Below are positions 14,079 through 19,072 of a DNA stretch of 19,072 nucleotides, one piece after another; within the stretch, counting starts at the first letter, position 1, and every line of letters starts with the position of its first letter. Made by a program: the position numbers and the translations under genes. The DNA is from Desulfuromusa sp. Its GTDB lineage: Bacteria > Desulfobacterota > Desulfuromonadia > Desulfuromonadales > Geopsychrobacteraceae. Location of the stretch: positions 1-19,072 of the forward strand of contig JAKIUD010000062.1 of NCBI GenBank assembly GCA_021647765.1, read 5' to 3'. The notes under the pieces were generated by a model, which searched no databases, was not told the origin of the DNA, and was given only the letters and a program-made list of their open reading frames with translations.

Positions 14079-17030
14079 TTAAATTTTCTTCAATTCCAGC
14101 AGGGTATCAGCAAGCTCAGAATTCGCCTGTTGCAAAGCCGGCTCTCCTGCTAAAACAGCAACCGAACTCACCCCGTTTTTCAGGTATTTTTCGGCGACCC
14201 GTTGCAGGGCAGAGACATCGACCGCAAGTAGTTGCTGACGCATCCGGTTACGCATCTCCAAAGTCATCCCCTGACGGATATTGGCAAATTCCTCAGCACC
14301 TGCCCCCGCCGGAGAAAGTGGCTTGTCGAGATCTCCAAAGACGGCCAGAACTGCTTCCTTGATTGCATCCTTAGGAAAGTCCCCCGCAACAGCCCAGTCA
14401 ATAGCTTGATCATAAACCTGCAAAGTACGCACAATATGTGGGTCACGATAGGAGAGCAAACTAAACTGTCCCGCTTCAGCATTGTATCCGGCCAGCCCAC
14501 CGTATGCCCCCCCTTTTTCCCGAATTTCCCGATGGAGAAACTCGGCGCGCAACAGCTTTGCCAAAACCAGCAACGCGGCACTATCCGCATGGGTGTAGGG
14601 GACGGCACGGAACACCCGGGTAACATAATTGACCGGAATTGACCAGATAAGTCCTTGCTGTTTGGGTTGCGGGACAAAGTTTTCCGCCACACCAGTATCT
14701 GACGATTTATCTTGCGGGAGAGCATCCAACAAGTCACTCAAAACTGTCCTGAACGGGGTAAAATTCTCTTTTTCAACGGTCACAGCGACAGATAATCCCG
14801 ATTGGGTAAAAAGTTGCCGAGCCGTTGCAGACATAATCTCAGCCAAAACCGCCAACTCTTCAACCGGTTTTGCCGCCAACTCCCGAATCAACGCAACCTG
14901 AGACAGCCCCGACCACTGTTCCCGCAGCCAACCAACCTGCGACAAAGATGCAGCCGCAACCCGGGCCGCATAAGTATGACCCGATTGTGGTACCGAGTTT
15001 TCCAGCGAAACCTGCATCTGGTTTAACACCGTATGAATTCGTTGCAAATCACTAAAATCGGGAGCCAGTAGTATATCGCTCAGCAATCCGAACAAAGGTT
15101 GACTGTTTCTCACCAGAGCCTTCCCTTTCAACTCAAAGCTGGTGATAAATTTATCAGTATTCTGGGGATCATCAAGAATAGAGGTTCGGGCAGAAATACC
15201 GCCGGTCACTGCCTCCAGCGCTTCGGCCATTTGCAGATAATCACGCTGCCCCGCACCCACCTGGGTCAACAATGCACTAAAAACTGGCAGATATTTCTGC
15301 TGTTCTGCGGTTAACCCATCAAGGTTGAAATTAAGCCTGACAAACCCGATCCCGTTGGTTGGTTGATCAAACCAATACTGTTCAACCGCCGCCGCACCTG
15401 CTGTTTCAGCCGTAATTGCCGATTCCGTTGCCGGGATATCGGTCAGTTCCAAGGTGGGTAAACAGGAGAGATCTTCTTCTGCTTCCTGAGCAGTTTTCAA
15501 CTCAATTGCCATCTCGACAAGTTTGATCCGTTCAACCTCGCTCAAGGCCTTCTCGATACTATCCAGTGTTGCCCGAACTTCCGACTCTTGCTGTGAGCCA
15601 AGTTTGGTGTCGGGTTGCAACAACAAGGTAACACGGTGCTGATTTGCCAGCAGTTGCTTGCGAATCAGATTTTCAAAAAATGGCCCTTTCTCCAATTCAT
15701 CCTGAAGTTTCTGTAGATTGTCCTCAAAATTAAGTGCCTCCAGCGGATCACCATCATGAATCCACGGCCCCATCAAGCGCATCAGCAGGAGCAATGAATA
15801 AGGATAACTGTCGCCGGTCACTTCACGATTGGAAAATTCGAGTCGATGGATTGCTGCATCAATTCGTTCCCGGGAAAAACCGGTTTCAGCAACCTGCTGC
15901 AAAGTTTCAAGAATCAGCGTCTCAATCGCCGCAACATGCTCCGGATCGGTCCCCTGCAACCCGGCGGCAAAGTAAGTGGTGCGGTTATCATCGTGATAGC
16001 CGGTGCCGGGGGCAAGATTGGCTCCCAACCCCGAATCAAGCAGAGCTTTATAGAGTGGTGCCGCCGGATTCCCCAGCAACAGTGCTGCCAATAACGACAT
16101 CGCCAAACGATCAAAACTGTCGTTAATATCTCCACATAACCAGCCCACTTCAACCATCGACCGTTTTTCCAGTGACTCCCCCTGATCCAGCGGATATTTT
16201 TCCGTCACCCGGAGCGGTGCAGCCAAACGTTGCTCCAGCGGCACGGCGCTGTCCAATTCCAGCCGATCGAATTTCTGTAAAACACGATCTTCAACAATCG
16301 CCAGCAATGCCGACAGATCAAGATTTCCGGAACTGAAAAAATAGGAATTACTCGGATGATAATAGCGGGCATGGAAATCACGCAGTTGTTGCCAACTCAA
16401 AGACGGGATATCAACCGGTTCGCCACCGGAATTATAGTGATAGGTGGTTGTCGGATAGAGGTGGGTACTCAACCGTTGTGACAACAGTGAGGACGGATCA
16501 GACATCGCCCCCTTCATCTCGTTATAAACAACCCCCTTGTATTCCAGCGGAGTTGTCGGATCATCCTCAACCGCATATTCAAGGCGATGCCCCTCCTGCC
16601 GGAAATCTCGCTCGGTTAAGCGGGGGTAAAATGCGGCATCCAGATAGATATCGAGAAGATTATGGAAATCTTTCCGGTTCATACTGGAAAACGGATAAAG
16701 GGTCCAGTCGCTCGCCGTCATCGCATTCATAAAACTGTTGAGACTACGTTTCAACATTGAAAAAAACGGGTCACGTACCGGGAAGTTTTTGGAACCACAC
16801 AGAGCGGTATGCTCAAGGATGTGAGCCACCCCGGTAGAATCTTCTGGTGGTGTCCGAAATCCAACTGCAAATAGATGGTTATCATCGTCCCGCTCCAGAT
16901 GGATAAAACGGGCACCCGTCTGCTGATGGTGTAAACGGATCAGAGTGGCGTTAATCGTGGGTAAGGAATCGATCTGATCAACAACAAAACCGGACACAAT
17001 CTGTCCGGAAGTAAATTTTTCTGAACTCAT
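14079..17030 (-). CDS. M16C metallopeptidase (PreP-like, insulinase family)
   Basis: A 983-residue zinc peptidase of the presequence-protease type, within the usual size of about 970-1000. The inverted zinc motif HILEH is at 70-74, and the distal zinc ligand is E171 in VVYNEMKG, about 100 residues later as in PreP. The N-terminal catalytic half, a linker helix region and the inactive C-terminal half follow. There is no signal peptide, so it is probably cytoplasmic and degrades short unstructured peptides. I chose the ATG at 17030 (MSSEKFTSGQ, AGG ribosome binding site 9 nt upstream); an upstream in-frame ATG at 17093 would add 21 residues with no family support. It appears to be a single-gene unit. 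The roughly 250 nt between its start and the tRNA holds no gene I can support; it is AT-rich and presumably carries the promoters for both. Confidence 0.93.
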   Translation of the reverse strand: MSSEKFTSGQIVSGFVVDQIDSLPTINATLIRLHHQQTGARFIHLERDDDNHLFAVGFRTPPEDSTGVAHILEHTALCGSKNFPVRDPFFSMLKRSLNSFMNAMTASDWTLYPFSSMNRKDFHNLLDIYLDAAFYPRLTERDFRQEGHRLEYAVEDDPTTPLEYKGVVYNEMKGAMSDPSSLLSQRLSTHLYPTTTYHYNSGGEPVDIPSLSWQQLRDFHARYYHPSNSYFFSSGNLDLSALLAIVEDRVLQKFDRLELDSAVPLEQRLAAPLRVTEKYPLDQGESLEKRSMVEVGWLCGDINDSFDRLAMSLLAALLLGNPAAPLYKALLDSGLGANLAPGTGYHDDNRTTYFAAGLQGTDPEHVAAIETLILETLQQVAETGFSRERIDAAIHRLEFSNREVTGDSYPYSLLLLMRLMGPWIHDGDPLEALNFEDNLQKLQDELEKGPFFENLIRKQLLANQHRVTLLLQPDTKLGSQQESEVRATLDSIEKALSEVERIKLVEMAIELKTAQEAEEDLSCLPTLELTDIPATESAITAETAGAAAVEQYWFDQPTNGIGFVRLNFNLDGLTAEQQKYLPVFSALLTQVGAGQRDYLQMAEALEAVTGGISARTSILDDPQNTDKFITSFELKGKALVRNSQPLFGLLSDILLAPDFSDLQRIHTVLNQMQVSLENSVPQSGHTYAARVAAASLSQVGWLREQWSGLSQVALIRELAAKPVEELAVLAEIMSATARQLFTQSGLSVAVTVEKENFTPFRTVLSDLLDALPQDKSSDTGVAENFVPQPKQQGLIWSIPVNYVTRVFRAVPYTHADSAALLVLAKLLRAEFLHREIREKGGAYGGLAGYNAEAGQFSLLSYRDPHIVRTLQVYDQAIDWAVAGDFPKDAIKEAVLAVFGDLDKPLSPAGAGAEEFANIRQGMTLEMRNRMRQQLLAVDVSALQRVAEKYLKNGVSSVAVLAGEPALQQANSELADTLLELKKI

Positions 17031-17281
17031 AATTATAATCCTGGTGGAAAATTGACGATAAGTTAATAGATGAGACATGATGTCATATATCATAGGATAG
17101 CCAACTCCCGACGATTTATCTAGTCATCAGATTCCTTTTCTAAAAAAATGGAAAAAAAGAACCCGATATGACACATAATAGAGTCTCCTCGGCTTGATAA
17201 CTCTCAACCATAAAAAAGAAATCCCATAATTTGAAAAAAAGATTGAATTTTTACTTTCACCATGTTACCAATGCCGTCCGT

Positions 17282-17358
17282 CGGAGCGTAGCGCAGCCTG
17301 GTAGCGCGCCTGGTTTGGGACCAGGATGTCGGAGGTTCGAATCCTCTCGCTCCGACCA
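17282..17358 (+). tRNA. tRNA-Pro (anticodon UGG)
   Basis: A 77-nt cloverleaf: the acceptor stem CGGAGCG (17282-17288) pairs exactly with CGCTCCG (17348-17354), the anticodon stem CCTGG/CCAGG encloses the loop TTTGGGA with anticodon TGG, and the T-arm contains GGTTCGAATCC. The discriminator is A and CCA is encoded (17356-17358). UGG reads the CCN proline codons. A strong terminator follows within 10 nt, so it is a single-tRNA transcript. Confidence 0.97.
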
Positions 17359-17517
17359 GAATTTCTAAGGGTTGACCATTTTGTGGTTGACCCTTTTTTT
17401 GTGTCTCCAGTACGACTCCGGATCTCCCTTCTAAACAGTTCAATTCTCCGGCAAATTTCAAGGCATGCTCCGGTACGAGTAAATGGCTCCGGTGTGTCTC
17501 TGGTTAGTTAGATGGGG
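17357..17517 (+). repeat. tRNA-flank direct repeat, copy 1
   Basis: The 161 nt beginning at the tRNA 3' end recur, imperfectly but over the whole length, at 18517-18686. Both copies contain the terminator hairpin, the shared stretch TTCAATTCTCCGGCAAA, a run of CTCCGG-type hexamers and the end sequence GATGGGG. Copy 1 is noncoding apart from the tRNA CCA. The two copies are about 1,160 nt apart. Confidence 0.85.
17367..17400 (+). terminator. Rho-independent terminator of tRNA-Pro
   Basis: AAGGGTTGACCA (17367-17378) pairs with TGGTTGACCCTT (17384-17395) as a 12-bp stem with two G-T pairs and the 5-nt loop TTTTG. A run of seven T ends it. It starts 9 nt after the tRNA CCA. Confidence 0.88.
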
Positions 17518-17542
17518 AAATCGAGAAAGGGAGTGTTTAGGG

Positions 17543-17560
17543 TGTCGGAATTCTTTACAC
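17543..17560 (+). promoter_or_regulatory. PEP-CTERM box, upstream activator site 1
   Basis: TGTCGGAATTCTTTACAC. The same 18-bp motif with few changes occurs four times in the last 1.6 kb of the window, and nowhere else that I noticed. It contains a TGT-N11-ACA dyad. It ends 61 nt before the -24 GG of the sigma-54 promoter at 17619-17636, a fitting place for an enhancer-binding activator. PrsR, the sigma-54-dependent response regulator of PEP-CTERM systems, is the likely binder by analogy. Confidence 0.7.
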
Positions 17561-17618
17561 TCAGTATGTCTTTCATAAAAATCACAGCCAACCTACTGTT
17601 ACTACTGATTAACTTTTA

Positions 17619-17636
17619 TTGGTATAAAGTCTGCAT
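17619..17636 (+). promoter_or_regulatory. Sigma-54 (-24/-12) promoter of the PEP-CTERM gene
   Basis: TTGGTATAAAGTCTGCAT has the invariant GG and GC separated by exactly 10 nt (GG at 17621-17622, GC at 17633-17634). Transcription should start near 17645, about 49 nt before the chosen start codon. The -24 element deviates from TGGCAC, so the box upstream is probably needed for activity. Confidence 0.7.
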
Positions 17637-17693
17637 AATTAAAAGATCAATCACTATTGCATGAAAAAACTCTATCAGGGAAGGGCTCTCAAG

Positions 17694-18326
17694 ATGAAAA
17701 AAACGGCTTTAGCTTTACTGACAATCTTATTGATGGCGAGTACATCTTTTGCACTATCCTATTCTACTGACTTTGAAACTTCAGTTGGCACGGAGTGGTC
17801 GGGATCAACAAGCATTGATTCTAGTAACTCAACATTTACCAGTTTTCTTGGCCGTTTTGGGGAAGAAACCACAACGCTTAGCTTATCTGGATTGGGTTCA
17901 GGGATCCACAATGTAGCACTTACTTTTGACTTTTATGCGATAGACTCTTGGGATGGAGAAGGTTATTGGGGTGGCCCTGATATTTTTGGCATTAGTGGTG
18001 ATTTTGTTGATAGTTGGAGTGTGGCTAATTCGACTTTTAATAAGACATCAACCTTCCCCTACACTCTAACCTCAACCACAAGTGGTTTTAACACTTCTTG
18101 GAGTGATGATATTTATAGGAACATCAGCATTAACTTTTCAAGCATTGGTGACACTCTAACCCTGAACTTTTATGCAACAGGGCTTCAATCTCTAGATGAT
18201 GAATCTTGGGGGCTTGATAATATTTCAGTGGTTACGGATTCAGCCCCTGTCCCAGAGCCAGCAACATTCATCCTTCTAGGTAGTGGCTTGGCAGGATTGG
18301 CTTTCTACAGAAGGAAAAGAAAGTAA
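17694..18326 (+). CDS. PEP-CTERM sorting-domain exported protein
   Basis: 210 residues from the ATG at 17694. A signal peptide (KK, hydrophobic 5-17, cleavage probably after SFA at 18-20) leads to a Ser/Thr-rich, Cys-free, beta-rich body. The sorting signal closes the protein: VPEP at 186-189, a hydrophobic helix to about 204, and the basic tail YRRKRK. Such proteins are exported, anchored briefly, then cut by an exosortase (EpsH/Xrt) and used with exopolysaccharide, often in floc or biofilm. The body has no domain I can name; SWGLDNISV (171-179), just before the sorting signal, is common in beta-sandwich PEP-CTERM proteins. An ATG 11 codons upstream (17661) is less likely because it lacks a ribosome binding site and lies only about 16 nt from the predicted transcript start. 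No exosortase gene is in the window. Confidence 0.92.
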   Translation: MKKTALALLTILLMASTSFALSYSTDFETSVGTEWSGSTSIDSSNSTFTSFLGRFGEETTTLSLSGLGSGIHNVALTFDFYAIDSWDGEGYWGGPDIFGISGDFVDSWSVANSTFNKTSTFPYTLTSTTSGFNTSWSDDIYRNISINFSSIGDTLTLNFYATGLQSLDDESWGLDNISVVTDSAPVPEPATFILLGSGLAGLAFYRRKRK

Positions 18327-18327
18327 G
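18304..18327 (+). repeat. 3' end of the PEP-CTERM gene, source copy of a 24-nt duplicated segment
   Basis: The 24 nt coding for the basic tail and stop codon (plus one G) are repeated without change at 18478-18501. Copy 1 is in place as the end of the PEP-CTERM gene. Confidence 0.9.
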
Positions 18328-18344
18328 TGTAAAGGTTTCCGACA
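18327..18344 (-). promoter_or_regulatory. PEP-CTERM box, inverted copy directly after the stop codon
   Basis: GTGTAAAGGTTTCCGACA, the inverted form of the box at 17543-17560, begins on the base after the TAA. With the upstream box it places the gene between inverted 18-bp repeats. No GG-N10-GC promoter is seen at the matching 61-nt distance on either strand, so its role, if any, is unclear. Confidence 0.6.
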
Positions 18345-18353
18345 GATAGTTTT

Positions 18354-18387
18354 AAAGCGGAGTCATCTAATGGCTCCGCTTTTTTAT
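18354..18387 (+). terminator. Rho-independent terminator of the PEP-CTERM gene
   Basis: AAAGCGGAGTCAT (18354-18366) pairs with ATGGCTCCGCTTT (18370-18382), 13 bp with one G-T and a 3-nt loop, running into TTTATTAT. It lies 28 nt after the stop codon. Confidence 0.88.
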
Positions 18388-18458
18388 TATCCCATCAATC
18401 AACTCAGTCATATCCCAATGGCTGGTCTTTTTTTATTTCCACAGAAAGGAGTCCCACC

Positions 18459-18500
18459 ATGATCCACATCCGCAACCTCTACAGAAGGAAAAGAAAGTAA
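18459..18500 (+). pseudogene. Chimeric 13-codon mini-ORF: foreign start joined to PEP-CTERM tail
   Basis: A strong ribosome binding site (AAAGGAG, 18445-18451) precedes ATG and a 13-residue reading frame MIHIRNLYRRKRK that ends in the duplicated 24-nt tail of the PEP-CTERM gene. The first seven codons are unrelated to that gene; MIHIRNL resembles the opening of many ABC-transporter ATP-binding proteins, but that is too short to rely on. The tail is in frame. It most likely marks a deletion or recombination junction between two genes. It could be translated, but no promoter is evident between it and the terminator upstream. Confidence 0.45.
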
Positions 18501-18501
18501 G
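18478..18501 (+). repeat. Displaced second copy of the PEP-CTERM 3' end
   Basis: Identical over 24 nt to 18304-18327, which encodes the basic tail and the stop codon. Sequence before and after the two copies differs, so this is a short local duplication or the remnant of a second PEP-CTERM gene. Confidence 0.85.
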
Positions 18502-18516
18502 ACACAACTTGACTAG

Positions 18517-18686
18517 CAGAATTTATAAGGGTTGGCCATTTTGTGGTTGACCTTTTTTTTGTGCCTCCGGTCAAGCTCTGGATTTCCCTTCAAAACATTT
18601 CAATTCTCCGGCAAAGTTCAAGGCATGGTATGGATGCTCCGGTACGTGGGATTAGCTCCGGTGACGTTCCGGTTAGTGAGATGGGG
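18517..18686 (+). repeat. tRNA-flank direct repeat, copy 2
   Basis: An imperfect copy (170 nt) of 17357-17517, with small insertions, lying far from any tRNA. It starts with CAGAATTT, the equivalent of the tRNA CCA border, but the tRNA body is absent. It keeps the terminator hairpin, the CTCCGG hexamers and GATGGGG. Like copy 1 it is followed by a PEP-CTERM box and a sigma-54 promoter. Confidence 0.85.
18527..18560 (+). terminator. Copy of the tRNA-Pro terminator
   Basis: AAGGGTTGGCCA (18527-18538) pairs with TGGTTGACCTTT (18544-18555) with four G-T pairs and the loop TTTTG, followed by a T-run. It is the degenerate second copy of the hairpin at 17367-17400 and may end transcripts that read through from the PEP-CTERM unit. 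Confidence 0.6.
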
Positions 18687-18698
18687 TGGAAAGAAAAA

Positions 18699-18770
18699 GT
18701 GTAAAGAAAACCGACAGTAACGGGTCAATTGATTGTTTTTGGACTGAAATTGTGTCGGATTTCTTTACAC
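18699..18770 (+). promoter_or_regulatory. Pair of inverted PEP-CTERM boxes upstream of sigma-54 promoter 2
   Basis: GTGTAAAGAAAACCGACA (18699-18716) and TGTCGGATTTCTTTACAC (18753-18770) are inverted copies with one mismatch, 36 nt apart. The second box ends exactly 61 nt before the -24 GG of the promoter at 18829-18846, the same spacing as at the first PEP-CTERM promoter. As RNA the pair would also form an 18-bp stem. Confidence 0.7.
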
Positions 18771-18828
18771 GTTGCATAATATATATTGTTATATATCAGC
18801 AACTTACCGGACATACTCACATAAGTTA

Positions 18829-18846
18829 CCGGCACTATTCTTGCAT
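18829..18846 (+). promoter_or_regulatory. Sigma-54 (-24/-12) promoter 2, no gene evident behind it
   Basis: CCGGCACTATTCTTGCAT matches GGCAC-N5-TTGCA in full, with GG (18831-18832) and GC (18843-18844) separated by 10 nt. It is a better match than promoter 1. Transcription should start near 18855. Downstream on the plus strand I find only a 33-codon frame (from 18868) without ribosome binding site, signal peptide or PEP-CTERM features. Confidence 0.7.
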
Positions 18847-18889
18847 ATCTAATGAGTTACTAATTCAATGCATCTGCTTAGTAGATTTC

Positions 18890-19072
18890 TCATTGCAATA
18901 ATAACTGTCCAACTTGTTCCCACAACTTTGCATTTTGAGTCTCACGTGTTGATTGCCACATTGTTTTGACAAGCATTCCGTGATTATTTGGTACAGTTCG
19001 CAATATTTTCATATTTAATGGTCTTTTGATGATCGGGGACAATTTGCATTGCCCCCGAAGTTCTTCAGAAAG
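18890..19072 (-). CDS. Possible C-terminal fragment of an unknown protein (runs off the window)
   Basis: On the minus strand a frame is open from the window edge to a TGA at 18890-18892, giving 60 residues that end in LWEQVGQLLLQ. The composition is plausible for a protein (charged and hydrophobic residues mixed; MKILRTVPNNHGMLVKTMWQ in the middle), but I recognise no family and 60 open codons can arise by chance. If real, the gene is convergent with sigma-54 promoter 2, whose transcript would be antisense to its 3' end. Confidence 0.35.
   Translation of the reverse strand, partial: LSEELRGQCKLSPIIKRPLNMKILRTVPNNHGMLVKTMWQSTRETQNAKLWEQVGQLLLQ

Noticed and set aside
17031..17093. Longer N-terminus (21 residues) for the M16C peptidase
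   Set aside because: The extension has no family counterpart and no ribosome binding site was seen; the ATG at 17030 has AGG at a good distance and begins the conserved part soon after.
17078..17094. Short dyad ATGAT...ATCAT upstream of the peptidase
   Set aside because: Five-base AT-rich arms in an AT-rich gap are expected by chance and there is no second site.
17661..17693. Upstream ATG for the PEP-CTERM gene
   Set aside because: It would put a polar 11-residue segment before a complete signal peptide, lacks a ribosome binding site and is only about 16 nt from the predicted sigma-54 transcript start.
17357..18686. Integrated genomic island with att sites at tRNA-Pro
   Set aside because: The repeats lie outside the tRNA body, are diverged, and the 1 kb between them holds no integrase or excisionase. 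A duplication fits better.
18771..18803. GTTGC...GCAAC hairpin between box and sigma-54 promoter 2
   Set aside because: The arms pair only at the ends with an alternating AT interior; it is more likely just flexible AT-rich DNA between activator site and promoter.
18686..18901. 71-codon plus-strand reading frame
   Set aside because: It runs through the inverted boxes and the sigma-54 promoter, has no ribosome binding site and no protein-like composition.

Overview
The window looks like a chromosomal segment of a Gram-negative, probably anaerobic deltaproteobacterium of the Desulfuromonas/Geobacter/Pelobacter type. This is an inference. It rests on the phoH - 7TM-HD phosphohydrolase - ybeY order, an EttA/RlmKL/LpoB-type gene set, a sigma-54-driven PEP-CTERM gene and an HD-GYP protein; no rRNA or other decisive marker is present. 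Most of the window is dense housekeeping DNA. The last 1.8 kb, downstream of a tRNA, is AT-richer, repeat-rich and gene-poor.

Layout. At 1-141 lies the start of an IS110-family transposase (minus strand, cut by the window edge) with a structured noncoding stretch that ends at the ybeY stop codon. At 142-3924 (minus) is an RNA/nucleotide-signalling operon: PhoH-like ATPase, a 7TM-HD (PgpH-like) cyclic-di-AMP phosphodiesterase, and YbeY, which overlaps the gene before it by 101 nt. At 4097-7419 (plus) is a translationally coupled pair, a HEAT-repeat-like protein and an HD-GYP protein, whose N-terminal domains resemble each other. At 7503-9179 (plus) is ettA. At 9454-13899 (minus) is a tight four-gene operon: RlmKL 23S rRNA methyltransferase, HIT protein, LpoB-like lipoprotein and TPR lipoprotein. 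At 13951-14050 is a palindromic intergenic repeat. At 14079-17030 (minus) is a large M16C (PreP-like) metallopeptidase. At 17282-17358 is tRNA-Pro(UGG).

The tail (17357-19072) is the most unusual part. The 3' flank of the tRNA, including its terminator, occurs twice, 1.16 kb apart. Each copy is followed by an 18-bp box (TGTCGGAATTCTTTACAC type) and, exactly 61 nt later, by a sigma-54 -24/-12 promoter. The first promoter drives a PEP-CTERM exported protein. The second has no evident gene behind it and points into a possible convergent reading frame that runs off the window. Inverted copies of the box lie directly after the PEP-CTERM stop codon and opposite the second box. The last 24 nt around the PEP-CTERM stop are also copied behind an unrelated start codon, which makes a 13-codon chimeric mini-ORF. 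I read this as a decayed, tandemly duplicated PEP-CTERM expression unit at a tRNA locus.

How the genes work together: YbeY, PhoH, RlmKL and EttA all concern ribosome maturation or translation. The 7TM-HD and HD-GYP proteins point to cyclic-di-AMP and cyclic-di-GMP turnover. The lipoprotein pair concerns the cell envelope. The PEP-CTERM gene implies that an exosortase, exopolysaccharide genes and a PrsK/PrsR-type regulator lie elsewhere in the genome.
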